Shown here one piece after another: positions 43,545 through 51,216 of a stretch of 64,000 nt of DNA. The DNA comes from Flavobacteriales bacterium (GTDB taxonomy: Bacteria > Bacteroidota > Bacteroidia > Flavobacteriales_E > Vicingaceae): assembly GCA_020635795.1 (NCBI GenBank), contig JACJZD010000001.1:1187001-1251000 (forward strand), in the 5' to 3' direction. Every line of letters begins with the position of its first letter. Position 1 is the first letter of the stretch. Under the pieces are notes generated by a model that did no database searches, was not told where the DNA came from, and worked only from the letters and a program-made list of their open reading frames with translations. A program made the position numbers and the translations under genes.

Positions 43545-44207
43545 TTAATTTTCTGCTACATGTTCTTTTTTACGTGTTAATTGAAAAGCAAAAACAGCCA
43601 AAATCGCACCTAAAATGGTTGCCACAACGTAAACCCATAAATGCTGTGTTTGTCCTGATGCTAACGCCGGACCAATAGATCTTACAGGATTCATTGATGC
43701 CCCACAGATTGGACCAGCAAACATAGCTTCCAAGCCTACAGTTGCTCCAATGGCTGCTCCTGCCATTATTCCTTTTTCCTTTGCTCCTGTCGATACATTT
43801 AAAATGACAAACATGAGTAAAAAGGTTAAAATAACCTCAAACACAAACGATTGCTGCCAAGTGCCAGAAGGCAAACTCGCACCTAAAGTTTCGTTAAGCG
43901 GAAACAATAATTTTAAACTGTAAGCTGCTGCTAATGCACCAATAGCTTGAGCAGTAATGTAAGGAATAACTTCTTTACTATTAAATCGTTTAGCTACCCA
44001 AAAACCTAACGTTACTGCGGGGTTTAAGTGTGCCCCTGAAATATCACCAACGGCATAAATCAACACCATAACAATTAAACCCCAGCTCATGGCAACACCT
44101 ACATGACTAATAACTCCATTCATTTCAGCATTGATAACCATTGCACCACAACCCACAAACACTAAAAAGAACGTGCCTATTATTTCTATCAAGTAATTTC
44201 TACTCAT
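43545..44207 (-). CDS. Aquaporin (MIP family), probable arsenite channel
   Basis: 220 residues with six membrane helices. The two pore loops are GAHLNPAVTLGF (first NPA) and GASMNPVRSIGPAL (second NPA altered to NPV). The altered second loop is the unusual feature. The position between arsM and arsC suggests arsenite or methylarsenite movement, as for AqpS in rhizobia, instead of an ArsB or Acr3 pump; no such pump is in the operon. It is 13 bases after arsM. Whether it carries water, glycerol or arsenite cannot be seen from sequence. Confidence 0.9.
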   Translation of the reverse strand: MSRNYLIEIIGTFFLVFVGCGAMVINAEMNGVISHVGVAMSWGLIVMVLIYAVGDISGAHLNPAVTLGFWVAKRFNSKEVIPYITAQAIGALAAAYSLKLLFPLNETLGASLPSGTWQQSFVFEVILTFLLMFVILNVSTGAKEKGIMAGAAIGATVGLEAMFAGPICGASMNPVRSIGPALASGQTQHLWVYVVATILGAILAVFAFQLTRKKEHVAEN

Positions 44208-44220
44208 TATCTATTATTTT

Positions 44221-45054
44221 TTAGCAACAACCCGATTTTGGGTCGCAACATGGTTTTTGTCCGTAAACGGTAACGCTAAAAATACCAAATTCTCCTTTAT
44301 TATATGCTTCAATTTCTTGTGGAGAAAGGTATTTACTTAAAATTTCGTTAGGCAAAACCACTAACTTTTCTTTTTGGTTGCTTACTTCTACAAAGCCAGC
44401 TCGATGTATAATGTTCATATAATCGTCTAATTGGATTGCACCTGATACACAACCAGCATACATTTCAGCATCATTTTTTAAATTACCTGGTAAGTCGCCC
44501 TTCAACACCACATCCGAAACACTAAAATGTCCGCCAGCTTTTAATACTCTAAACATTTCAGCAAAAGCTTTTTCTTTATCAGGAACAAGATTCAACACAC
44601 AATTACTAATTACCACATCAATTCTGTTTCCTCCAATTGGTAAGTTTTCAATGTCTCCAAATCTAAATTCTACGTTATTAAAATTCAGTTTCCCCGCATT
44701 TTCTCGAGCTTTATCAATCATTATTTCGGTCATATCCACCCCAATAACTTTACCTTTTTCACCCACCAATGCTCTGGCAACAAAACAATCGTTTCCTGCT
44801 CCAGAGCCTAAATCTAACACGGTATCGCCTTCTTTTATTTGAGCAAACTCTGTTGGTATTCCACAGCCCAGACCTAAATCGGCATCAGCATTATAACCTC
44901 CAAGTTTGGTGTAATCTTCAGCAAAAACAGCATAGTCAACAGTACTGCAACCACCTGCTCCACAACAACTGGTTTCATTTTCTGTTTTTGATTGTAAAGC
45001 AATTTCGCTGTATTTATCTTTTACTAGTTGTTTTAATTCTTCTGCGTTTTTCAT
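44221..45054 (-). CDS. arsM: Arsenite S-adenosylmethionine methyltransferase
   Basis: 277 residues. SAM-binding motif I is TVLDLGSGAGNDCFVA, motif post-I VIGVDMTEIMI, motif II ISNCVLNLVPDKEKAFAEMF. Arsenite-binding Cys are at SCCGAGGCS near residue 30, CVSGAI near 187 and the C-terminal CCDPKSGCC. The start is KNAEELKQLVKDKYSEIA, typical of ArsM. It converts arsenite to methylated, volatile or more easily exported forms. It follows arsR by 11 bases and leads into the aquaporin gene. Confidence 0.95.
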   Translation of the reverse strand: MKNAEELKQLVKDKYSEIALQSKTENETSCCGAGGCSTVDYAVFAEDYTKLGGYNADADLGLGCGIPTEFAQIKEGDTVLDLGSGAGNDCFVARALVGEKGKVIGVDMTEIMIDKARENAGKLNFNNVEFRFGDIENLPIGGNRIDVVISNCVLNLVPDKEKAFAEMFRVLKAGGHFSVSDVVLKGDLPGNLKNDAEMYAGCVSGAIQLDDYMNIIHRAGFVEVSNQKEKLVVLPNEILSKYLSPQEIEAYNKGEFGIFSVTVYGQKPCCDPKSGCC

Positions 45055-45065
45055 ATTTTTTTATT

Positions 45066-45395
45066 TTAACAACATTTTTCAATGTATTTATAACTGTTCA
45101 AAAATTGTTTAGTTAAATCATCCATTTCGCTCCATATGGTCTGATTGATACAGTAACAAGTCTTTACCCCACTTATATCTCCCTGTATAATTCCAGCGGT
45201 TTTTAATGCTTTTAAATGTTGTGAAATGGTTGATTGAGAAAGCGGTAATTCATCAACAATGTCCCCACAAATACAAGCCTGTTTTTGAATAAGTAATTGC
45301 AAAATAGCAATTCGAGCAGGATGTGCCAAAGCCTTATATAAATCAGCTAATTTATTCTGTTCTGTTGTAAATTGATTTGATTTAGTCGCCCCCAT
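45066..45395 (-). CDS. arsR: ArsR-family repressor of the arsenic operon
   Basis: 109 residues from the ATG at 45395. A longer frame with 21 more residues exists, but it would read through the operator at 45398-45413, so the shorter start is preferred. The winged helix has LYKALAHPARIAILQLLIQK and the recognition region PLSQSTISQHLKALKTAGII. The Cys-Ile-Cys at ACICGDIVDE and C-terminal CC are candidate arsenite-binding thiols. It is the first gene of the operon, represses until arsenite binds. Family level is certain; metal specificity is inferred from context. Confidence 0.93.
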   Translation of the reverse strand: MGATKSNQFTTEQNKLADLYKALAHPARIAILQLLIQKQACICGDIVDELPLSQSTISQHLKALKTAGIIQGDISGVKTCYCINQTIWSEMDDLTKQFLNSYKYIEKCC

Positions 45396-45397
45396 TA

Positions 45398-45413
45398 ATC
45401 GCAATATTACGAT
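45398..45413. promoter_or_regulatory. Palindromic ArsR-type operator
   Basis: ATCGCAATATTACGAT is a palindrome with 7 of 8 positions paired per arm (ATCGyAATATTrCGAT), lying 2 bases upstream of the arsR start codon. Its place over the transcription or translation start fits autoregulation by ArsR. Confidence 0.7.
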
Positions 45414-45519
45414 AAATATAATTACTTGCAAAAAATACTTATTCATTTTAACAAACACTTGTTAATTAGAATATAATATCAAGTATATAATAACGCCTAT
45501 TAACATTTAATTTTGGGTT

Positions 45520-45813
45520 ATGTTAAAAAAAATACCCAATTGGCTTAAAAACAAGTACAGCATAACCATACTGGTTTTTGTAGTTTGGGTTGCATTTTTT
45601 GATCAGAACAACTTTTTTATTCAGTACGACTTCATTAAAGAGCTCCATTCGTTAGAAAAAGACAAGGCTTATTTTATTGAAGAACTTAAACAAACCAAGC
45701 AAGAACTGAATGATTTAACTACTAATCCAGTAACGCTTGAAAAATTTGCGAGAGAAAAGTACTTCATGAAAAAAGACAATGAAGAAATTTTTGTCTTTGA
45801 AGAAGAAAAATAA
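45520..45813 (+). CDS. DivIC/FtsB-family septum protein
   Basis: 97 residues. One membrane segment at about 14-32 (SITILVFVVWVAFFDQ) and then a coiled coil (about 40-65, IKELHSLEKDKAYFIEELKQ) and the terminal LEKFAREKYFMKKDNEEIF, the conserved DivIC/FtsB ending. These proteins bridge the divisome and are needed for septal peptidoglycan synthesis with FtsL. It is divergent from arsR and 75 bases upstream of the mutase operon, but may have its own transcript. Confidence 0.9.
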   Translation: MLKKIPNWLKNKYSITILVFVVWVAFFDQNNFFIQYDFIKELHSLEKDKAYFIEELKQTKQELNDLTTNPVTLEKFAREKYFMKKDNEEIFVFEEEK

Positions 45814-45835
45814 CGCTGCTTTTAATCGTACAACC

Positions 45836-45867
45836 TTTAAGTAATATCAATCATTTTGTTAAATTTG
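45836..45867 (+). promoter_or_regulatory. Candidate promoter of the methylmalonyl-CoA mutase operon
   Basis: TAAATTTG at 45860-45867 is an exact TAnnTTTG match. TTTA at 45836-45839 is 20 bases upstream, one more than the usual 19. It is 22 bases before the ATG at 45889. Confidence 0.45.
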
Positions 45868-45888
45868 TAGTTAAACAACTTATTTAGC

Positions 45889-47286
45889 ATGGGGTTATTT
45901 GATGATTTTGATGAGGTTTCTCATCAACACTGGACGGAAAAAATTATTAAAGACTTAAAAGGAAAAGACTTTAATGAGAATTTGATTTGGAACTCGATTG
46001 AGGATATAGCCGTTCAACCTTTTTACAACCAAGAAAGCTTAACCAATAATCGTTCGAAGGACTACACCGTCCCAAACAATACAAACCATTGGAAAATAAG
46101 AAGCCAAGTAGATACTACAAACATTAGTGATGCAAATTCAAAAGCGTTGTTTCTATTGAGTAGAGGTTGTAATTCAATTCAGTTTAACGGACAAATTTCT
46201 TCTCAAAACGATTTTAATACCTTGTTAAAGGGAATTGATATTGACATCATTCATGTACATTTTTACAATTCAAACCCAACTCAAACACTTGTATTTTTGA
46301 CTCATTTCTGCGAATTAAATAGGCTTAACCTGAAAGATATAAATTCTTCAGTTGGTTATGATTATTTAGGAGAGTTACTTCTATCAGGAAATTGGAATAC
46401 CAATGAAAAAGAAGATTTAGAGCAGTTTTACCAGTTAAACCTTCAAAAAAATCAATTTAAAACAATCCTTGTTAACGGTTTGTACTTTAATAATGCAGGA
46501 GCAACCATTACACAAGAGTTGGCATATTCGTTTTCTCAAGCAGTATTTTACCTGAATACTTTATTGGAAAAAGGTATTGATATAAACGCTGTTGCAAATA
46601 AAATCAGTTTTAATTTTGGAATTGGTTCAAACTATTTTTTTGAAATAGCCAAAATAAGGGCAGCAAAAATACTTTGGAAACTAATACTTAACGAATATGG
46701 AGTGACTAATGCTGATGCACATATTCATGCTACAACATCATCAACTAACTACTCTAGTTTTGATGCACACAACAATATTTTAAGAGCAACTACAGAGGCT
46801 ATGTCGGCAATTATTGGAGGAGCTAATTCCATTTCGGTTGTTCCGTTTAATGTAAACTATGAAAGTAGTTCTGATTTTTCTGAACGGATTGCCATTAATG
46901 TTCAACACATCCTTAAAGAAGAAGTTTTTTTAGATAAAGTTGCTGATGCTTCAAAAGGTGCTTATTATATCGAAAATTTAACCGACGAAATAGTAAATAA
47001 ATCGTTAACACTTTTTCAAAATATAGAACAAAATGGAGGGTTCTTAGCCAACATTAAAAACGGTGTTATTCAAAATAGCATTCACAAAGTAGCTAATCAG
47101 AAACAAGAAGAATACAAAAAAGGAACCCGTATTTTATTAGGTGTAAATAAGCATCAAAATAAATCGACAAACAAACACATTTTATCTAAATCTAAAAGTT
47201 CAACTAATCAAACATTAATCACTGTATTAGAACAAGTTGTATTTGCTAATAAGATTGAATCTACTTTTCAAGCAACCAATGCTTAA
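45889..47286 (+). CDS. mutA: Methylmalonyl-CoA mutase, small subunit
   Basis: 465 residues. The small subunit is a non-catalytic homologue of the large one and pairs with it to make the heterodimer that isomerises succinyl-CoA and methylmalonyl-CoA. It has the mutase TIM-barrel pattern without the B12 domain: FSQAVFYLNTLLEKGIDINA, ISFNFGIGSNYFFEIAKIRA and SVVPFNVNYESSSDFSERIA. The start MGLFDDFDEVSHQHWTEKII is typical for this subunit. It overlaps the first STAS-like gene by 8 bases. The large subunit lies about 830 bases downstream in the same operon. Confidence 0.93.
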   Translation: MGLFDDFDEVSHQHWTEKIIKDLKGKDFNENLIWNSIEDIAVQPFYNQESLTNNRSKDYTVPNNTNHWKIRSQVDTTNISDANSKALFLLSRGCNSIQFNGQISSQNDFNTLLKGIDIDIIHVHFYNSNPTQTLVFLTHFCELNRLNLKDINSSVGYDYLGELLLSGNWNTNEKEDLEQFYQLNLQKNQFKTILVNGLYFNNAGATITQELAYSFSQAVFYLNTLLEKGIDINAVANKISFNFGIGSNYFFEIAKIRAAKILWKLILNEYGVTNADAHIHATTSSTNYSSFDAHNNILRATTEAMSAIIGGANSISVVPFNVNYESSSDFSERIAINVQHILKEEVFLDKVADASKGAYYIENLTDEIVNKSLTLFQNIEQNGGFLANIKNGVIQNSIHKVANQKQEEYKKGTRILLGVNKHQNKSTNKHILSKSKSSTNQTLITVLEQVVFANKIESTFQATNA

Positions 47287-47686
47287 TTCGGTAAAAAATA
47301 TCGAAATCATTGAATCTATACCATTGGATTTTGGAACTGTTGAGCTTAGATCGGATGATATTTTAACCTTTGAACCTGCAAAAGGAATTACTACCGTAAA
47401 TAAACAACAATTAGAAGTGATGTTGGAAAATTTAGTAAAGCTTTCGAAAGGCAAACCTAAACCGTTTATAAGCGATAATAGAAACGTTAAGTCGTTCGGT
47501 TATGAAGAACGTGACTACGTTGCTAAAAACATCCATCTTTTTGCTACTGCTTCTGCAATTATTGAAGATTCGTTTGTGATTCGATTTATTACACACACCA
47601 TAGTTACCATGTTTAAACCTCAAATTCCTTTAAAAATGTTTAAAACAAAAGAAGACGCTATAGCTTGGCTACATTCATTACATTAA
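47279..47686 (+). CDS. STAS/SpoIIAA-like protein, copy 1
   Basis: 135 residues from the ATG at 47279, overlapping the end of mutA by 8 bases; an earlier start in that frame is 42 bases inside mutA. Motifs: ESIPLDFGTVELRSDDILTF, SKGKPKPFISDNRNVKSFG, AIIEDSFVIRFITHTIVTM and a final KTKEDAIAWLHSLH. This STAS-like pattern (DUF7793-like) is common in Bacteroidota. The neighbouring copy 2 is a clear paralogue. Role in the mutase operon unknown. Confidence 0.75.
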   Translation: MLNSVKNIEIIESIPLDFGTVELRSDDILTFEPAKGITTVNKQQLEVMLENLVKLSKGKPKPFISDNRNVKSFGYEERDYVAKNIHLFATASAIIEDSFVIRFITHTIVTMFKPQIPLKMFKTKEDAIAWLHSLH

Positions 47687-47691
47687 TCATT

Positions 47692-48111
47692 TTGACGAAC
47701 AATCCAAACATACCACCAATAGTTACTGCTCTAAAAACCATTCAGCTGGATTTTGGAACAATCGAATTACGCTCCGACAACATTATTTCTTTTGAACCAA
47801 TTGAGGGTTTGACCACTTTTACAATGGATCAATTAACTGTTATGTTAAATGTTTTTTTAGAAATTTCAGAAGGTGAACCTCGCCCCTATTTTTCTAACAA
47901 CTACAACTTAAAATCATTAGGCGGCAAAGAAAGAATTTACATTACCGAAAATTTCCATCGTTTTGCTTGTGCTTTTGCTATGACAGAAAATTCTGCCGTT
48001 ACACGATTTATCACACACACGTTTATGGCAATATCACGACCACAAATACCAGTAAAAATGTTTAAAGAAAAAGAACCTGCGTATGCTTGGTTAAGGACTT
48101 TTAATAAATAA
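47692..48111 (+). CDS. STAS/SpoIIAA-like protein, copy 2
   Basis: 139 residues from the TTG at 47692, 5 bases after copy 1. A longer open frame begins inside copy 1 but the TTG gives MTNNPNIPPIVTALKTIQLD, which fits the family start. Same blocks as copy 1: QLDFGTIELRSDNIISFEP, EGEPRPYFSNNYNLKSLGG, NSAVTRFITHTFMAISRPQI and KEKEPAYAWLRTFN. About one third of residues agree with copy 1 by eye. Mutase large subunit follows after 5 bases. Confidence 0.75.
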   Translation: MTNNPNIPPIVTALKTIQLDFGTIELRSDNIISFEPIEGLTTFTMDQLTVMLNVFLEISEGEPRPYFSNNYNLKSLGGKERIYITENFHRFACAFAMTENSAVTRFITHTFMAISRPQIPVKMFKEKEPAYAWLRTFNK

Positions 48112-48116
48112 TTCAA

Positions 48117-50249
48117 ATGAAACCAGATTTTTCTAAAATAACTTATCAAAAATCAACTGAGCAGCAGCAATCTACTCAAACAACTGATAATTGGTTAACT
48201 GCAGAGCAAATTGAAGTGAAACCTTCTTATTCGTATCAAGACATTGCTAATTTACGACACGTTAATTTTGGAGCAGGTTTAGCCCCCAATTTAAGAGGTC
48301 CGTATTCTACCATGTACGTAATGCAGCCTTGGACAATCCGACAATATGCTGGTTTTAGTACTGCCGAAGAATCGAATGCTTTTTATAGAAGAAATTTAGC
48401 AGCTGGACAAAAAGGTTTGTCGGTTGCTTTTGATTTAGCTACGCACCGAGGTTATGATTCCGACCACCCAAGAGTAGTTGGTGATGTTGGTAAAGCTGGA
48501 GTTGCTATCGACTCGGTAGAAGATATGAAAATCCTTTTCGACCAAATCCCATTGGATAAAATGTCGGTATCCATGACCATGAACGGTGCAGTTTTACCCA
48601 TCATGGCTTTTTACATTGTTGCAGCAATCGAACAAGGCGTTAAACCTGAAGAATTGGCAGGTACCATTCAAAACGATATTTTAAAAGAGTTTATGGTGAG
48701 AAACACCTACATCTACCCTCCTCTTCCGTCCATGCAAATTATTGCTGATATTTTTAAATATACCTCGGCAAACATGCCAAAATTTAATTCAATAAGTATT
48801 TCAGGTTACCACATGCAAGAAGCTGGTGCTACTGCCGATATTGAATTGGCATACACACTAGCTGATGGTTTAGAATATTTAAGAACTGGAGTAAATTCAG
48901 GAATGGATATTGATGCTTTTGCTCCTCGATTATCGTTTTTCTGGGCTATTGGTATGAATCATTTTATGGAAATTGCCAAAATGCGTGCTGCTCGTATGTT
49001 ATGGGCGAAGATTGTACGACAATTCAATCCAAAAAACGACAAATCGTTAGCATTACGAACACATTGCCAAACCAGCGGATGGAGCTTAACCGAGCAAGAC
49101 CCTTACAATAATGTAGCTCGTACTTGTGTGGAAGCGCTCGCCGCTGCTTTAGGCGGAACACAATCCTTACACACCAACGCATTAGATGAAGCTATTGCTT
49201 TACCTACCGATGCTTCTGCCCGAATTGCTCGTAACACCCAAATTTACCTACAAGAAGAAACTGAAATTTGTAGAACTGTTGACCCTTGGGGTGGCTCGTA
49301 TTATGTAGAAAGTTTAACCAACGAGATTGCTGAAAAAGCTTGGAAACTGATTGAGGAAGTAGAAGAAAATGGAGGGATGGCTAAAGCCATTGAAAAAGGT
49401 ATTCCTAAATTACGTATTGAAGAAGCTGCTGCTCGAAAACAAGCTCGCATTGATTCTGGTAAAGAAATTATTGTTGGTGTAAACGAATATACTGTTGAAA
49501 ACGAAGGTAATTTAGATATTTTAGAAGTCGACAACCAACAAGTTAGAAAAAGCCAAATTGAACGCTTAAACCAAATAAAAGCAACAAGAAATAACGAAAA
49601 AGTAAAAGCTGCGTTAAACAAGTTGACTGAAGTTGCTAAAAGTGGAAACGGAAACTTATTGGAATTGGCTGTTATCGCAGCACAAGAACGTGCTACTTTA
49701 GGCGAAATTTCTGATGCATTAGAGGAAGTTTACGGTCGTTATCAGGCACAAATTCGCTCTATTAGTGGAGTTTATAGTAATGAATCTATGGAAGATAAAG
49801 ATTTTATAAAAGCCAAAGCATTGGCCGACCAATTTGCTGAATTAGATGGCAGAAGACCTCGAATTATGATTGCTAAAATGGGTCAAGATGGTCATGATAG
49901 AGGTGCTAAAGTAGTTTCTACCGCTTACGCCGATATGGGTTTTGATGTTGACATTGGACCATTGTTCCAAACTCCTGCCGAAGCTGCTAAGCAAGCCGTA
50001 GAAAACGATGTGCATATTCTTGGTATTTCTTCGTTAGCAGCTGGACATAAAACACTTGTTCCACAAGCAATTGAAGAGTTAAAAAAACTGGGTAGAGAAG
50101 ATATTTTAGTCATTGTTGGTGGTGTTGTACCTCAGCAAGATTATGATTACTTATTTAAAGCTGGAGCAGTTGGTATTTTTGGCCCTGGTACTAAGATTAG
50201 TAAAGCAGCACAAGAAATTTTGCAGTTGATGATTGAAAGCTACGCTTAA
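48117..50249 (+). CDS. mutB: Methylmalonyl-CoA mutase, large (catalytic) subunit
   Basis: 710 residues. The N-terminal TIM barrel has GPYSTMYVMQPWTIRQYAGF and the active-site loop SVSMTMNGAVLPIMAFYIVA. The C-terminal cobalamin domain (about 590-705) has the DxHxxG motif in KMGQDGHDRGAKVVSTAYAD, plus ILGISSLAAGHKTLVPQAIE and VIVGGVVPQQDYDYLFKAGA. It needs adenosylcobalamin and works in propionate metabolism. Expressed with mutA and the two STAS-like genes. Confidence 0.96.
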   Translation: MKPDFSKITYQKSTEQQQSTQTTDNWLTAEQIEVKPSYSYQDIANLRHVNFGAGLAPNLRGPYSTMYVMQPWTIRQYAGFSTAEESNAFYRRNLAAGQKGLSVAFDLATHRGYDSDHPRVVGDVGKAGVAIDSVEDMKILFDQIPLDKMSVSMTMNGAVLPIMAFYIVAAIEQGVKPEELAGTIQNDILKEFMVRNTYIYPPLPSMQIIADIFKYTSANMPKFNSISISGYHMQEAGATADIELAYTLADGLEYLRTGVNSGMDIDAFAPRLSFFWAIGMNHFMEIAKMRAARMLWAKIVRQFNPKNDKSLALRTHCQTSGWSLTEQDPYNNVARTCVEALAAALGGTQSLHTNALDEAIALPTDASARIARNTQIYLQEETEICRTVDPWGGSYYVESLTNEIAEKAWKLIEEVEENGGMAKAIEKGIPKLRIEEAAARKQARIDSGKEIIVGVNEYTVENEGNLDILEVDNQQVRKSQIERLNQIKATRNNEKVKAALNKLTEVAKSGNGNLLELAVIAAQERATLGEISDALEEVYGRYQAQIRSISGVYSNESMEDKDFIKAKALADQFAELDGRRPRIMIAKMGQDGHDRGAKVVSTAYADMGFDVDIGPLFQTPAEAAKQAVENDVHILGISSLAAGHKTLVPQAIEELKKLGREDILVIVGGVVPQQDYDYLFKAGAVGIFGPGTKISKAAQEILQLMIESYA

Positions 50250-50322
50250 TTCCATTCCTGCGAAGGCAAGAATCTAGTTTTTTGTAACTAGCTCCAGTAT
50301 TAAACTCAGGATGAGGATATTC
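50250..50322. repeat. GTCAT-type inverted repeat between mutB and murQ
   Basis: Contains ATTCCTGCGAAGGCAAGAAT, matching the core of the repeat inside 4224-4366, and CTAG...CTAG arms. No gene. May act as a terminator for the two convergent genes. Confidence 0.5.
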
Positions 50323-51132
50323 CTACTTTTTGTAAGCATCTACGGCTTTTCGAACACTTCCATGTTTTAACAATAATTGGTTTGCTGTAGCGTAATCTAC
50401 ATCAATTTCTTTCATAATCATTTGTGTACCTCGGTCAACCAATTTGTCGTTGCTCAATTGCATGTCAACCATTTTGTTGCCTTTTACTTTTCCTAGCTTT
50501 ATCATTACTGTAGTTGAAATCATGTTCAACACCAATTTCTGAGCTGTACCCGATTTCATTCGAGTACTACCAGTTACAAACTCAGGACCAACTACCACTT
50601 CTATTGGATATTTAGATACTTTAGCCAATTTGCTTCCTTTGTTACAAGTGATACAGCCTGTGGTAATGTGATTTTCGTTACACTTTTCTAAAGCACCTAT
50701 TACATAAGGCGTAGAACCAGAAGCTGCAATTCCAATAACTACATCGTTTTCAGAAACATTATATTCCAACAAATCTTTCCAGCCTTGCCCCTTATCATCT
50801 TCAGCAAACTCTACCGCTTTTCGAATGGCTAAATCACCACCAGCAATTAAACCAACAACCAAACCATGTGGTACACCAAACGTTGGAGGGCATTCCGAAG
50901 CATCTACCACACCCAATCGTCCGCTTGTACCTGCTCCCATGTAAAACAGTCGTCCACCTATCTTTAATTTTTCTACAATTACGTTTACTAAGTTTTCGAT
51001 AGCCTCCAATTCTTTTTCTACAGCAAAAGGTACCGTTTTATCTTCGTTATTAATGTTTTTGAGCAGTTCAATTGCACTCATTTTCTCTAATCCATCGTAA
51101 TTAGAATCAGCCTCGGTTGTTTTAATTGTCAT
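50323..51132 (-). CDS. murQ: N-acetylmuramic acid 6-phosphate etherase
   Basis: 269 residues from ATG at 51132; a 9-base TTG extension is not needed. It cleaves the lactyl ether of MurNAc 6-phosphate during cell-wall recycling. SIS domain with LFYMGAGTSGRLGVVDASEC then PPTFGVPHGLVVGLIAGG (sugar phosphate binding), the catalytic Glu region in ASGSTPYVIGALEKC, and the helical lid VGPEFVTGSTRMKSGTAQKL. It is monocistronic. No anmK or transporter of MurNAc is in the window. Confidence 0.95.
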   Translation of the reverse strand: MTIKTTEADSNYDGLEKMSAIELLKNINNEDKTVPFAVEKELEAIENLVNVIVEKLKIGGRLFYMGAGTSGRLGVVDASECPPTFGVPHGLVVGLIAGGDLAIRKAVEFAEDDKGQGWKDLLEYNVSENDVVIGIAASGSTPYVIGALEKCNENHITTGCITCNKGSKLAKVSKYPIEVVVGPEFVTGSTRMKSGTAQKLVLNMISTTVMIKLGKVKGNKMVDMQLSNDKLVDRGTQMIMKEIDVDYATANQLLLKHGSVRKAVDAYKK

Positions 51133-51216
51133 ATTCGTCAATAATAAAAAACGAATTTACAAAATCTAGTTTTGCTTTAGCTTAATAATTACTAAATTTA
51201 GGGCAAACTTACTTTT

